Source: Porticoccaceae bacterium
Lineage (GTDB): Bacteria; Pseudomonadota; Gammaproteobacteria; Pseudomonadales; Porticoccaceae
Assembly: GCA_029252555.1 (NCBI GenBank)
Contig: JAQXBF010000004.1
Coordinates: forward strand, 29,246 to 93,245
Length of the DNA: 64,000 nucleotides
Direction of reading: 5' to 3'
Part shown: one piece after another, positions 36,592 through 45,782 of the stretch
Layout: each line of letters begins with the position of its first letter
How positions within the stretch are numbered: position 1 is the stretch's first letter
The notes under the pieces: model-generated
What the model saw: the letters and a program-made list of their open reading frames with translations, nothing else
Database searches by the model: none
Told to the model about the DNA's origin: nothing
Program-made: the position numbers and the translations under genes

Positions 36592-38013
36592 ATGAGCAGC
36601 ACCTCAGAAATTTGGATAGCCGAAGACGATCGTTCACTGCGCTGGGTGATGGAGAAAGCCATTACCAGAGATGGAATAGCGGTGCGCAGCTTCGAAACAG
36701 GCGATGACCTTTTGGTCGCGCTGAAAAACGCCGAGCCAGAAATTATTATTTCTGATATCCGCATGCCGGGAATAGATGGCCTTGAGCTTCTTAAGCAGAT
36801 TCATGGCAACCGGCCCGATATTCCGGTCATTATTACCACCGCCCACTCCGATCTGGACAGTGCAGTTGCCGCCTATCAGGGAGGCGCATTTGAATATCTG
36901 CCGAAACCTTTCGATCTGGAAGAGCTTGTGGATGTTGCTCGCCGTGGCCTGTCTTTTTCAAAAGAGCAAAAATCTCAAGCCGAACCTATACCTGCCCAAA
37001 AAGTGGCCCAGGAAATTATTGGTGAAGCCCCGGCTATGCAGGAGGTCTTTAGAGCTATTGGCCGGCTGTCCCATTCCAATATCACTGTTTTAATCAATGG
37101 CGAATCTGGGACAGGCAAAGAGCTGGTAGCTCAGGCTCTGCACAAACACAGTCCCAGGTGCAATAACAAATTTATTGCTCTGAATATGGCGGCGATCCCC
37201 AATGACTTGATTGAGTCAGAATTATTTGGCCATGAAAAAGGTGCCTTTACCGGTGCCGCTCAGCGCCGTGAGGGTCGCTTTGAGCAGTCTGACGGCGGCA
37301 CATTATTTCTTGATGAGATTGGCGATATGCCTCCCGAAGCACAGACTCGCCTGTTGCGAGTGCTGGCGGACGGCGAGTTTTATCGAGTAGGTGGGCATAC
37401 GGCAGTCAAAGTCGATGTGCGCATTATTGCAGCTACCCATCAAAATTTAGAGCAGTTGGTGGCAGAGAATCGCTTCCGAGAAGATCTCTTTCACCGTCTG
37501 AACGTTATTCGAGTGCATCTGCCAAAGCTGGCCGATCGTCGGGAAGATATTCCCCAGCTAATGCAGCATTTCTTTTATCGGGCCGCTAAAGAGTTGGATA
37601 TGGAGCCCAAAATTTTGTCCCAAGAAGCAGAGGACTTCTTCTTTAACCTACCCTGGCCCGGCAATGTTCGGCAGCTAGAGAATATTTGTCGCTGGTTAAC
37701 CGTAATGGCCGCTGGTCGAGAGGTTTTGTTAACGGACTTGCCGCCAGAGTTACAGGCCGAGGATGCAGGCGCAGAGACTCGTGCTCAGGGCGACTGGAAG
37801 CATATGCTGCGGCGTTGGAGTGAGCGGGAACTCAAGATGGGGCGACGGGAGATTTTATCTCAGGCAATTCCCGAGTTTGAGCGCACCATGATAGAGACTG
37901 CGCTGGCCCATACTGGCGGGCGTAAAAAAGATGCAGCTGAACTTCTGGGCTGGGGGCGGAATACCCTTACCAGAAAACTGCAGGAATACAGCATGGAGAC
38001 TCAGGCGCTGTAG
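36592..38013 (+). CDS. ntrC: Nitrogen regulator NtrC (sigma-54 activator)
   Basis: A phosphorylated enhancer-binding protein that activates RpoN promoters. The receiver domain has acidic pocket residues 11-13 and phosphorylation site D55; the AAA+ domain has GESGTGKE at 170-177 and the sigma-54 contact loop GAFTGA at 217-222. A C-terminal Fis-type helix-turn-helix lies at about 430-470. 473 residues. Its expected target sites are present before glnA and ntrB in this window. Confidence 0.96.
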   Translation: MSSTSEIWIAEDDRSLRWVMEKAITRDGIAVRSFETGDDLLVALKNAEPEIIISDIRMPGIDGLELLKQIHGNRPDIPVIITTAHSDLDSAVAAYQGGAFEYLPKPFDLEELVDVARRGLSFSKEQKSQAEPIPAQKVAQEIIGEAPAMQEVFRAIGRLSHSNITVLINGESGTGKELVAQALHKHSPRCNNKFIALNMAAIPNDLIESELFGHEKGAFTGAAQRREGRFEQSDGGTLFLDEIGDMPPEAQTRLLRVLADGEFYRVGGHTAVKVDVRIIAATHQNLEQLVAENRFREDLFHRLNVIRVHLPKLADRREDIPQLMQHFFYRAAKELDMEPKILSQEAEDFFFNLPWPGNVRQLENICRWLTVMAAGREVLLTDLPPELQAEDAGAETRAQGDWKHMLRRWSERELKMGRREILSQAIPEFERTMIETALAHTGGRKKDAAELLGWGRNTLTRKLQEYSMETQAL

Positions 38014-38040
38014 CCCCAATGTTACAAAGTGATAAAACAA

Positions 38041-38066
38041 AAAAACCCGCCGTAAAAAGCGGGTTT
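38041..38066. terminator. Bidirectional terminator between ntrC and secB
   Basis: AAAACCCGC (38041-38049) pairs with GCGGGTTTT (38058-38066), with A- and T-tracts on either side, so it can serve both converging genes. Confidence 0.85.
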
Positions 38067-38090
38067 TTAGTGGCCAAGTCTAAATTGTGT

Positions 38091-38606
38091 TTAGTGCTTG
38101 GTCTCTTGGCTTTCACCCTCGCCTTCGCCTTCAGATTCGGCCTTTGCTGCCGCCTGTTGAACAGCAGAAGCAAACAGCGCGTCAAAGTTGATAGGTGGAA
38201 TCATAAGAGGAGGGAACGAACCCTTACTGAGGATATTGTCGATAGCTTCGCGGGCATAAGGGAACAGCAAATTCGGACAAGTAGTGTTCAAAACCTGGGT
38301 CAACTGCTGATCTTCGAAACCCTGAATTTTGAACAGGCCAGCCTGCTCAACTTCCACTAAATAAATTGTTTCATCGTCGCTAGTCACGGTAATGGTCAAG
38401 CGCAGGCCTACTTCAAAAATGCCGTCTTCAATCTTGCTTGATTTGGTACTTAGATCTTGATTGACCTTGGGCTGCCACTGTTTAGTAAAAACTGATGGGC
38501 CCTGAGGTGTTTCAAACGACAAGTCTTTCAAGTAAATGCGCTGGATAGCGAACTGTGGGTCTGTAGCTGGTGCTTCGGCACCTGCTGCTGTTGATTCTTC
38601 TGTCAT
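38091..38606 (-). CDS. secB: Protein-export chaperone SecB
   Basis: A cytosolic tetrameric chaperone that keeps preproteins unfolded for SecA. The 171 residues fit SecB, including FAIQRIYLKDLSFE and TCPNLLFPYAREAID. The C-terminal tail is acidic and repetitive (E-G-E-G-E-G) rather than the usual zinc-like SecA-binding tail. It lies downstream of grxC and the YibN-like gene, the order also found in E. coli (yibN-grxC-secB). Confidence 0.95.
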   Translation of the reverse strand: MTEESTAAGAEAPATDPQFAIQRIYLKDLSFETPQGPSVFTKQWQPKVNQDLSTKSSKIEDGIFEVGLRLTITVTSDDETIYLVEVEQAGLFKIQGFEDQQLTQVLNTTCPNLLFPYAREAIDNILSKGSFPPLMIPPINFDALFASAVQQAAAKAESEGEGEGESQETKH

Positions 38607-38674
38607 GATTTTAAACCTTTATATTTGGTGTTTAATGCCCCTTAGAGCTTTATATGGAGTTGTCTGAAGGTAAT

Positions 38675-38935
38675 TCAACCCTCAGCGTTAACCAGAGAGT
38701 CCAACTCCCCTTGCATATCCAGTTGGCGCAGGTCCGTGTAGCCGCCAATATGTGCCTCGCCTATCCAAATCTGGGGCACGGTGTTTCTAGAGCTGCGCTC
38801 CATTATCTCGGCACGCAATTCTGGATTTGAATCCAGAGGTATATCTTGAAAATCAATTTCCTTGGCAGTCAGTAAACGACGTGCCTGGGTGCAGAACGGG
38901 CAGAACCGCGTTCCGTAGAGTACAACCTGAGACAT
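38675..38935 (-). CDS. grxC: Glutaredoxin 3
   Basis: A small thiol-disulfide oxidoreductase working with glutathione. Eighty-six residues, with the dithiol motif C12-P-F-C15, the cis-proline segment NTVPQIWIG and GGYTDL. The start at ATG 38935 has GGAAA upstream and gives the family's normal length; the longer frame to 39019 would overlap the rhodanese-like gene. Confidence 0.94.
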   Translation of the reverse strand: MSQVVLYGTRFCPFCTQARRLLTAKEIDFQDIPLDSNPELRAEIMERSSRNTVPQIWIGEAHIGGYTDLRQLDMQGELDSLVNAEG

Positions 38936-38982
38936 TGTGTTTCCTTTATTTGGGGTCTGGATGGCCGGTTTTACGGTGCTTA

Positions 38983-39393
38983 TCAGCCCTGAACCACAGG
39001 CAAACTCTGACCTTGCCATTCCGCCATTCCGCCACTGAGTCGGCGGACGTTGTAACCTTCCTTGCTAAATTTTCTGCCAGCGCCACCAGCGTGCTGACCC
39101 ATATGGTCAGTCAGCACCAGCACCTTGCTGCGAGACTTCTCTAACTCGCCAATATGGCCATCTACTTTTGTGTGGGGAATATTAATTGCCCCATGAATAT
39201 GGCCGGCCTGGAATTCGTTCTGTGGCCGCACATCCACCAAAACAGCTGTGTCGGCATTCATCATGGCGACTAGCTCATTGGTATTAATTGGCTTACCGCC
39301 TTTGGCTCGCTCGGTCCAGGCGAACAGGTAAATCAGGGCCATCAGCACACTGATTAGAATCCATTGCTCACTAACGAAGATAAAAATATCCAC
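38983..39393 (-). CDS. yibN: YibN-type membrane-anchored rhodanese-like protein
   Basis: An N-terminal transmembrane helix (residues about 5-26) is followed by one rhodanese domain (about 35-130, with LVDVRPQNEFQAGHI). The active-site loop, where a catalytic Cys is expected, reads LTDHMGQHAG, so no cysteine is available and sulfurtransferase activity is unlikely. GTG is the only plausible start. The order yibN-grxC-secB supports the assignment. 136 residues. Confidence 0.82.
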   Translation of the reverse strand: MDIFIFVSEQWILISVLMALIYLFAWTERAKGGKPINTNELVAMMNADTAVLVDVRPQNEFQAGHIHGAINIPHTKVDGHIGELEKSRSKVLVLTDHMGQHAGGAGRKFSKEGYNVRRLSGGMAEWQGQSLPVVQG

Positions 39394-39492
39394 TAGATTA
39401 AGTTCTCAATTAATTAAATATAACCCCTGTCTATAGGGCGAAGCCGCGCAGTATACACAGGAAAGTAAGGGTGTGGAATTATGCTGAGTTGA

Positions 39493-40314
39493 TTAACTCC
39501 AGCGCTGCCAAACTGGAGTACAACTGTCTGGTAATGGCGCCACCATACCCAGCGCTGCCCAAGTCTGGTTAGACGAGTGAAAATCAGAGCCACAGGATGC
39601 CAGCAAGCCATGACTATTGCACACCTTAGCCATATCTTTAGTCACCGAGGGAATTTGTAAACCCGAGATCACCTCAATTGCCTCACCGCCCGCAGCAGCA
39701 AAGTCTTCGATAAGCCCATTCATTTTGGTGCGGGTCATTTTGTACTTGGTTGGGTGGGCCAGCACCGCAACGCCGCCAGCTCCGCGAATCCAGTCCACCA
39801 CAGTGGGCAGCTCTGCCCACTGCTCCTTAATATCGCCAGCCTTGCCTGCGCCCAAATACTTTTTAAACGCCTGTTGGATGTTACTCACGGCACCTAAGGA
39901 TACTAAATAGCTGGCAAAATGTGGCCGACCCACCTGACCGCCAGCAGTAAAGCTCTTGGCGCCCTCGAGGCAGTTCTCGAAACCGAGGTGGGCCAGTTTC
40001 TCGGCAATTTTTTCACCCCGTTCCTTGCGGGCCTGAGACTGTTGCGAGACACCCTGCCGTATCGCATCGCTAGACAGATCAAGATTAAGACCCACAATAT
40101 GCACCCCGGCCCTGTTCCACTGGCTGGAGAATTCAATACCGGGAATCAGTTTTAATTTAGTGTCGGGGGAGCTTGCCAGTTCGTAGGCCTGAATGCTGTC
40201 ATGGTCAGTAATCGACAGCATATCAATGCCTCGCTCCACAGCAAGGTTAAGCAGCTCAGCAGGAGGCAGAGCGCCGTCGGAAACATTGGTATGGCAGTGC
40301 AAATCTACATTCAT
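39493..40314 (-). CDS. rnm: PHP-domain phosphoesterase (RNase AM / YciV family)
   Basis: A metal-dependent PHP phosphoesterase. The 273 residues begin with D4-L-H6-C-H8 and have ITDHDS near residue 36, GIEFSS, and a final GSDFH, the metal ligands of the PHP superfamily. The E. coli homologue YciV (RnmA/TrpH) acts as a 5'-3' exonuclease trimming RNA 5' ends and on 3',5'-bisphosphonucleotides. It is divergent from sprT. Confidence 0.85.
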   Translation of the reverse strand: MNVDLHCHTNVSDGALPPAELLNLAVERGIDMLSITDHDSIQAYELASSPDTKLKLIPGIEFSSQWNRAGVHIVGLNLDLSSDAIRQGVSQQSQARKERGEKIAEKLAHLGFENCLEGAKSFTAGGQVGRPHFASYLVSLGAVSNIQQAFKKYLGAGKAGDIKEQWAELPTVVDWIRGAGGVAVLAHPTKYKMTRTKMNGLIEDFAAAGGEAIEVISGLQIPSVTKDMAKVCNSHGLLASCGSDFHSSNQTWAALGMVAPLPDSCTPVWQRWS

Positions 40315-40391
40315 CAGATCAAAAGCTAAAATAAAAACTCAAAAGAACCCACCAGCATTGTACCAGCCCCATCAGGCTTTATACTTAAACA

Positions 40392-40919
40392 ATGAACCAA
40401 CCTGTCTATATAGAGCCCATTACAGAACTGCAGCGCACTGAGGTCATCGAAGCTACAAATTGCTGTATTGCAGCAGCATCCGATCTCTACAGCCGCGAGT
40501 TTGCTGTGGTGCCCGTAGATTTTGACCTCAGGGGTAAATGTGCGGGCATGTATCAGGCACAGCGCAAGCACAGGCGTATCAGATATAACCCCTGGCTGTT
40601 TGCCAAGTATTATAAAGAAAGCTTGGGGGATACCGTGATCCATGAGGTATCTCATTATATTGTCGACTGCCTGTATGGCTTAAAGCGGGTTAAACCTCAT
40701 GGGGTGGAGTGGAAGACAGTAATGGTCGATCTTGGGGGCACTCCCAAAGCGACGGGCAACTATGATTTAACCGGTATCCCATTGCGCCAGTATCAGCGTT
40801 TTGCCTATGCTTGCAACTGCCGAACCCACCAGCTCACCATTATGCGCCATCGTAAAATTCAGCGGGGGCGCGCTAAATATCTCTGCCAATTCTGCCACGG
40901 CCCCTTAAAAGCATTATGA
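40392..40919 (+). CDS. sprT: SprT-family zinc metallopeptidase-like protein
   Basis: A 175-residue protein with the zincin motif H84-E-V-S-H88 and a downstream H103 (KPHG) as third ligand, followed by a C-terminal zinc-ribbon-like segment with cysteines (ACNC and CQFC). This is the SprT layout, related to the eukaryotic Spartan DNA-protein crosslink proteases; the bacterial role is not settled. Its stop overlaps the start of the next gene by ATGA. Confidence 0.88.
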   Translation: MNQPVYIEPITELQRTEVIEATNCCIAAASDLYSREFAVVPVDFDLRGKCAGMYQAQRKHRRIRYNPWLFAKYYKESLGDTVIHEVSHYIVDCLYGLKRVKPHGVEWKTVMVDLGGTPKATGNYDLTGIPLRQYQRFAYACNCRTHQLTIMRHRKIQRGRAKYLCQFCHGPLKAL

Positions 40920-41185
40920 CTGAGTCGCCGCGAGAGCCGGGTCAATGGTATGTCTATATAGTCCGAGCTAGCGATCAAACCCTGTATACAGGTATTACCA
41001 CTGACCCTGAGAGACGCCTTGCTGAGCATCAGTCTGGCAAGGCCGGGGCAAAGTACTTTCGTGGTCGCAGTGCCATAGAAATGGTGCATATTGAGACTGG
41101 CTACAATCGCAGTAGCGCTGCCATTAGAGAAGCCGCGATTAAAAAGCTTAGCCGGGTGCAAAAATGGGCTCTGATTAATAATTAA
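40916..41185 (+). CDS. GIY-YIG nuclease-domain protein (YhbQ/UPF0213-like)
   Basis: An 89-residue single-domain GIY-YIG protein: WYVYIVRA and LYTGIT form the two motifs, with an Arg at TTDPERRLAEH and an HIETGY strand. Such small stand-alone proteins act in DNA repair-like nicking in E. coli YhbQ. Coupled translation with sprT (ATGA at 40916-40919) suggests a shared DNA-damage role, which is inference. Confidence 0.85.
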   Translation: MTESPREPGQWYVYIVRASDQTLYTGITTDPERRLAEHQSGKAGAKYFRGRSAIEMVHIETGYNRSSAAIREAAIKKLSRVQKWALINN

Positions 41186-41190
41186 CTAAT

Positions 41191-41204
41191 ATTGTATATA
41201 CAAT
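41191..41204. promoter_or_regulatory. Palindromic HutC/GntR-type operator 1
   Basis: ATTGTATATACAAT is a perfect 14-base palindrome containing TGTATATACA, the sequence bound by HutC-type regulators. It lies 161 bases before the gntR gene. Confidence 0.65.
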
Positions 41205-41315
41205 TATGGATTGTTATGTAATCTTTAGTATGGCTAATATTCCCACTTATTTTAAACAAAACTGGATTTTTCGCCGAAATTAGCGTACAAATGATCGGTA
41301 ATTGATAAAATATAA

Positions 41316-41346
41316 TGTATAGACAAGTAAGATTGTATATACCAAT
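41316..41346. promoter_or_regulatory. HutC/GntR-type operators 2 and 3
   Basis: TGTATAGACA (41316-41325, one mismatch) and ATTGTATATACCAAT (41332-41346, one mismatch to the palindrome) lie just before the gntR start. Repeated near-identical sites suggest autoregulation. Confidence 0.6.
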
Positions 41347-41364
41347 TAAACTGAGTGTCTATGG

Positions 41365-42081
41365 ATGCCAAAAGAACCGCTTAAGCTTCCCCAGTATGCG
41401 CTGATCAAACAGTATCTGCAGGGCCAGATTGAGTCTGGCGAACGGCCCGTTGGCAGCCGCATACAGTCGGAAAATGAGCTGGCTACCCTGTTTTCCGTGA
41501 GCCGCATGACGGCACGCAGAGCATTGCAGGAGCTGGCTGATGAAGGGTTGCTCTCAAGAGCTGCCGGGTCCGGCTCTTTTGTCACCAAACCAGAGCCACA
41601 GGCCCCGCAGCTAGAAATCCTTGATCCGCTAGAGCGGGCTCATGAAGCAGGTACCTACAGCAACCGCTTGCTCAGCATGGAATCCATTGCTGCCCATAGC
41701 CAGATCGCAGAGCTGATGCATTTAAGTCATGGGCAAACAATCTACCAGCTCATTATGGTGCATTTAGAGCAGGGCCAGCCTCTGCTGTTGCAGCAGCTCT
41801 GGGTTAATCCCGGATTGGCCCCGGCATTACCCAAGCAAACATTTAATAAAATAACACCAGACGCCTATTTAGGTTGGCTGGCTCCCAGCACCTCTGTAGA
41901 CCACCAGCTAATGGCAATAACGCCCAGTGCTAGTCAGCGCCGCGAGTTGGCTCTGACAGAGGAAAGCTCCCCAGCCTGTATCCAGCTAAATCGGCGCTGT
42001 TGGCGACCACAGCAGGTATTGAGTGTATCCCAATCTATCATTCCGACAGCCCGCTATAAGCTAGGCCAGAATTTACTATGA
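41365..42081 (+). CDS. GntR-family (HutC subfamily) transcriptional regulator
   Basis: An N-terminal winged helix (residues about 6-72, SENELATLFSVSRMTARRALQELADEG, then GSGSFV) and a C-terminal UTRA ligand-binding domain (about 95-230). The 238-residue size fits the HutC subfamily. No histidine-utilisation genes are present in the window, so the ligand is unknown. Three TGTATATACA-like operators precede it. Its stop overlaps the NYN gene start (ATGA at 42078-42081), so the two are one operon and the NYN protein is probably what it controls. Confidence 0.88.
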   Translation: MPKEPLKLPQYALIKQYLQGQIESGERPVGSRIQSENELATLFSVSRMTARRALQELADEGLLSRAAGSGSFVTKPEPQAPQLEILDPLERAHEAGTYSNRLLSMESIAAHSQIAELMHLSHGQTIYQLIMVHLEQGQPLLLQQLWVNPGLAPALPKQTFNKITPDAYLGWLAPSTSVDHQLMAITPSASQRRELALTEESSPACIQLNRRCWRPQQVLSVSQSIIPTARYKLGQNLL

Positions 42082-42566
42082 AAAAAATCGCCCTTTTTGT
42101 TGATGTACAAAATATTTATTACACGGTTAAAGATGGCCATGGCTGCCATTTTAATTATCGCGAGCTATGGCGTCAGCTTAGTCAGGATGGAGAGATAGTC
42201 GCCGCCAATGCCTATGCTATTGAGCGCAACGATTCTCAGCAGCAGAGTTTTCAGCAGATTCTTCGAGATGTTGGCTTTGAGGTAAAGCTAAAGCCCTATA
42301 TTCAGCGCGCCGATGGCTCTGCCAAAGGTGATTGGGATGTGGGTTTGACCATAGATATGATGGACGCCGTCAATGACCGACAGCAGGATATTGATATGGT
42401 GGTGCTGCTGTCTGGCGACGGAGATTTTGATTTGCTGCTTAAGCGAATTAACGGTGGGTTTGGCATCGAGACTGTTGTTTATGGAGTTCCCCAGCTGACA
42501 GCGACATCATTGATTGGTGCCGCCACAGAGTTTCGCCCTATTGAAAACGAGTTGCTCTTAAAATAA
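42078..42566 (+). CDS. NYN-domain (LabA/DUF88) putative ribonuclease
   Basis: A 162-residue single-domain PIN-like NYN protein. The conserved acidic cluster is visible: FVDVQN near the N-terminus, KGDWDVGLTIDMMD in the middle (about 93-106) and LLSGDGDFDLL (about 115-125). NYN proteins of this kind are predicted metal-dependent RNases acting in RNA processing. The overlap with the GntR gene makes translational coupling likely. Target RNA cannot be guessed. Confidence 0.85.
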   Translation: MKKIALFVDVQNIYYTVKDGHGCHFNYRELWRQLSQDGEIVAANAYAIERNDSQQQSFQQILRDVGFEVKLKPYIQRADGSAKGDWDVGLTIDMMDAVNDRQQDIDMVVLLSGDGDFDLLLKRINGGFGIETVVYGVPQLTATSLIGAATEFRPIENELLLK

Positions 42567-42590
42567 CAACCTGAACATTGATTAGCCGAC

Positions 42591-42992
42591 TTAGGTAATT
42601 ATCCCGCCGCCAGCGCCAGCGCCAGCGCCACCGCCCATTCCTCCCATTCCGCCATGCCCACCCTGTCCGGGCACCACAATTTGCGAGGCCTGCTCCCGGC
42701 GCATGCGCTCGATCTCTTTGGCGGCCTCATCGACAGCGATAGCTGCTTTACCGGCAAAATCCTCTGCCGCTTCACCAATTGTTGTTCCGTCGAGAGCAAA
42801 GTTTAACGGGATGGCTCCCATTGGCGTCATTACCTGAGCCGAGCCGAAGAAGCTTATCTCCCGATCCCCATCATCAGAGCCATCGGCTTTAACAGGGATC
42901 AGTTTGCGAATAGCGCCCATCTTTTGGTCAGTATAGTTTTCTTCGCGGAATAGACCGTTAGGGTCCATTGTATTGTCGGTTTCGTTACTCAT
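42591..42992 (-). CDS. Hypothetical glycine-rich-tailed protein
   Basis: A 133-residue protein without signal peptide. Residues 1-75 are soluble and acidic (QKMGAIRKLIPVKADGSDD, then a strand-like VMTPMGAIPLNF). An amphipathic helix with EEAAKEIERMRRE-like character follows (about 85-105), and a flexible tail of Gly, Ala, Met and His (about 112-133). Codon use and coding quality look genuine, and the pattern is reminiscent of small conserved gammaproteobacterial proteins, but I do not recognise a named family. It converges with the NYN gene. Confidence 0.6.
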   Translation of the reverse strand: MSNETDNTMDPNGLFREENYTDQKMGAIRKLIPVKADGSDDGDREISFFGSAQVMTPMGAIPLNFALDGTTIGEAAEDFAGKAAIAVDEAAKEIERMRREQASQIVVPGQGGHGGMGGMGGGAGAGAGGGIIT

Positions 42993-43080
42993 GATGTAAT
43001 TATCAAAGCCTTAAATATTCAGATTAAAAAATAGCAATCTTAAGATTAGAGCGTACCCTAACAGACCTTCAGGTAAAGCT

Positions 43081-44268
43081 CTAGACGGATTGCGCCTCCA
43101 GCCCCCTAGCTAAGAATCCACTGATAGCAATCATTACCGAGGATACCAGCAGGCAGCTAATCAGCCCGTACTGCTGGTAGAGTACCCCAGATAATAATGT
43201 GCCAACAAGGCGGCCTCCCGCATTAGCCATATAGTAAAACCCGACATCGAGAGAGGCAGACTCCCGCTGGGCCAATGCCAGTATCAAAAAAGAATGTACG
43301 CTGGAATTGATCGCAAACACCCCACCAAAAATAAGTAGCCCAACGACAAGGGCAACTCCCGCATCGACGCCCATATGCAAGGCAAAGGCAATAATACAGG
43401 GCAGCACTGTCAGCAGCCCCGCCCAGATAAATAGCGTTTTGCCATTGGGCACTCTGACTCCGGTAACCTTCGGTGCGACTGCCTGAATACCGCCATAGAT
43501 AATCACCCAAGCGGCCATCAGACTACCCACATGAACGGGTGACCAACCCAATTGGCTTTGCAGGAAAACCGGCAGGGCTACCACAAACCAAATATCCCTA
43601 GAACAAAATAAAAATAACCGCGCTGCCGAAAGTCGATTAACCCCTGCGCTACGCGAAAGGCTCTGAGTAAATCTTTTCTTATTAGTGCCCGGCTGGTGAT
43701 CGAGCAACCAAGATCCTATTGCCAGAGTCACCAACAACAAACACTGAAGGGCGGCAATACTGCCTTGAAAACCAACAGTGGCCAACAGTGCTCCGCCCAA
43801 GAAAAAGCCCATGCCTTTTAGGGCGTTTTTTGATCCAGTAAGCAGCGCCACCCAACGGTAGAGCTTGATCCGTTGGCTGTCTGGCATCAGCGTTTTCACG
43901 CTGCTCTTGGCAGCCATTTTATTGAGATCTTTGGCAATGCCAGAAATCGCCTGAGCAAACATGACATAAACCACGGTTAGCACTGAGGGGCCTGCCAGCA
44001 ACAGCGCCAGTGCCAATATCTGTAACCCTAAACCAAGTTGCATAGTCAGAGTTAAGCCAAATCTCGACCCCAGCCAGCCACCGTACAGGTTAGTTACGAT
44101 GCCAAAAAATTCATAGAGTAAAAACAGACTGGCTATTTCAATGGGACTGTAGCCAAGGTTGTGAAAGAACAATAGCACCAGCATGCGCAGGGCGCCATCT
44201 GTCAGGGTAAATGCCCAGTAACTCAGGGTAACGGTAATATACTGGGCCAGAAGCGAATGTCTTGTCAT
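43081..44268 (-). CDS. arsJ: Organoarsenical effux MFS transporter ArsJ
   Basis: A 395-residue, 12-helix MFS protein whose N-terminal block (SYWAFTLTDGALRMLVLLFFHNLGYSPIEIASLFLLYE) is characteristic of ArsJ. ArsJ exports 1-arseno-3-phosphoglycerate, which then falls apart outside to arsenate. It follows its partner GAPDH gene by 13 bases, the diagnostic gapdh-arsJ arrangement. No ArsR regulator is seen in the window. Confidence 0.88.
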   Translation of the reverse strand: MTRHSLLAQYITVTLSYWAFTLTDGALRMLVLLFFHNLGYSPIEIASLFLLYEFFGIVTNLYGGWLGSRFGLTLTMQLGLGLQILALALLLAGPSVLTVVYVMFAQAISGIAKDLNKMAAKSSVKTLMPDSQRIKLYRWVALLTGSKNALKGMGFFLGGALLATVGFQGSIAALQCLLLVTLAIGSWLLDHQPGTNKKRFTQSLSRSAGVNRLSAARLFLFCSRDIWFVVALPVFLQSQLGWSPVHVGSLMAAWVIIYGGIQAVAPKVTGVRVPNGKTLFIWAGLLTVLPCIIAFALHMGVDAGVALVVGLLIFGGVFAINSSVHSFLILALAQRESASLDVGFYYMANAGGRLVGTLLSGVLYQQYGLISCLLVSSVMIAISGFLARGLEAQSV

Positions 44269-44281
44269 TGGTTTGCCGAGT

Positions 44282-45301
44282 TTAAAGGGATAGGGAGATC
44301 TTACCTGCCAACTCCATCATCCGATTCACATAGCCAATCTCATTGTCATACCAGATCAACAGCTTTACTTGGGTATTATTAACGACCATTGTTGAAAGGC
44401 CATCCACGACCCCAGACCGGCGATCATTGGTATAGTCAACAGACACCAGCGGTCGCATCTCAAAACCAAGCACACCGCTCAATCGGCCATTGGCTGCCGT
44501 CTCAAGGGCGGCATTAACCTCTTCTGCACTGACGGATTTCTGTAGTTCAAATACGCAGTCAGTCAGTGAGGCGTTGGCCAGAGGCACTCGCACCGCCAAC
44601 CCATTTAGCTTACCTTTGAGCTCTGGGAAAATGTCAGCAATGGCAGTGGCAGAGCCGGTACTGGTGGGAATCAATGACATACTGCTCGCGCGAGCGCGGC
44701 GTAAATCCTTGTGGTATTCATCGAGGATGCTCTGGGTATTGGTAATATCATGAATGGTAGTAATCGACCCATGCTCAATACCAAAGGTACTGTGCAGAAC
44801 ATCAATCACAGGTGCCAGACAGTTGGTTGTGCAGGACGCCGCAGTGACAATATTCTGGTTCCGGTACTTATGGTCATTAACCCCCATCACCACATTTAAT
44901 ACACGGTCTTCCGGGAGCCCTTTAATCGGTGCTGATACCAATACTTTTTTAATACCCTGAGCAAAGTAGGGTTCCAGTGCCTCTTCCGTTTTTAAGGTGC
45001 CAGTGCATTCGACAATGAGTTCAACCCCCGCAGCCTGCCAGGGGATGTCGGCAATAGACTGACATTGGGAATAACCAATGTCTCGCCCATCAATACTGAT
45101 TCGATTATGGTCGGTATCTGCTGAAATACTAAGGTCCCAATGGCCATGCACAGAGTCAAACTGCAATAAGTGCGCTGCACTTGCAGCATCGCCCGCAATC
45201 TCATTGATATGCACTATTTCAAAACCCGCCGCTCCCCAAGATTCCCGAAGCGCCAGACGGCCAATACGGCCAAAACCATTGATACCCACTTTTACTGTCA
45301 T
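44282..45301 (-). CDS. ArsJ-associated glyceraldehyde-3-phosphate dehydrogenase
   Basis: A GAPDH of 339 residues: NAD-binding [11 protein letters not shown] at the N-terminus, catalytic C157 in [10 protein letters not shown], and WYDNEIGY near the end. In the arsJ pathway this enzyme uses arsenate in place of phosphate and forms 1-arseno-3-phosphoglycerate for ArsJ to export. The start was taken as ATG 45301 (family start [11 protein letters not shown]); a TTG 18 bases upstream is less likely. It lies upstream of arsJ as the first gene of the unit. Confidence 0.92.
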   Translation of the reverse strand: MTVKVGINGFGRIGRLALRESWGAAGFEIVHINEIAGDAASAAHLLQFDSVHGHWDLSISADTDHNRISIDGRDIGYSQCQSIADIPWQAAGVELIVECTGTLKTEEALEPYFAQGIKKVLVSAPIKGLPEDRVLNVVMGVNDHKYRNQNIVTAASCTTNCLAPVIDVLHSTFGIEHGSITTIHDITNTQSILDEYHKDLRRARASSMSLIPTSTGSATAIADIFPELKGKLNGLAVRVPLANASLTDCVFELQKSVSAEEVNAALETAANGRLSGVLGFEMRPLVSVDYTNDRRSGVVDGLSTMVVNNTQVKLLIWYDNEIGYVNRMMELAGKISLSL

Positions 45302-45567
45302 GTTATTAAGCAATTCCAAGCTAAAAGGTTATTGTGCACTGAAGTTTTTTACAGAATTATGTCTAACGGAAAAACCGGACCCAGTGCACAGTATTACATG
45401 GTAGTTACCTTTTTGAGAACTGGGTAGCAGCATAGTTGCGACCCCATCGAAAGAATCGCTCTGAGGATAAGCCTTAAATAAAGCCATCACTTGAAAAGTC
45501 ACCAAAAGCAACAGCGATAGTTTTACAAAACACGGAATTTAACCAGTGAATGTTGAGGAAAGGACTC

Positions 45568-45735
45568 ATGAATTTATTCAGTTTTGCTTGCTTATCTACC
45601 ATTGCCATAGGCACCTTATTTGGCGCATCAATCGGGTTTTTCGCCTACGGCGCTGATGTTTGGACAAGCACAGGTATTGGCTGCGGGATTGGTAGCTGTA
45701 TTGCCCTAAGTGAAATATTTCTGGTTTTCGATTGA
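45568..45735 (+). CDS. Small membrane protein, 55 residues
   Basis: ATG 45568 is preceded by AGGAAAGG. The product has two hydrophobic stretches (residues about 4-27 and 35-54) rich in Gly and Ala. A terminator-like hairpin follows, which supports a real transcript. No family is recognised. Confidence 0.5.
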   Translation: MNLFSFACLSTIAIGTLFGASIGFFAYGADVWTSTGIGCGIGSCIALSEIFLVFD

Positions 45736-45782
45736 AGATTGGCCACCGTTCTAGTCATCCCAAAAAACTCTCCCCCATTAGC

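Noticed and set aside
40392..41185. sprT plus GIY-YIG as a mobile or defence element
   Set aside because: Both are ordinary chromosomal families; there are no integrase, repeats or toxin-like partners around them.
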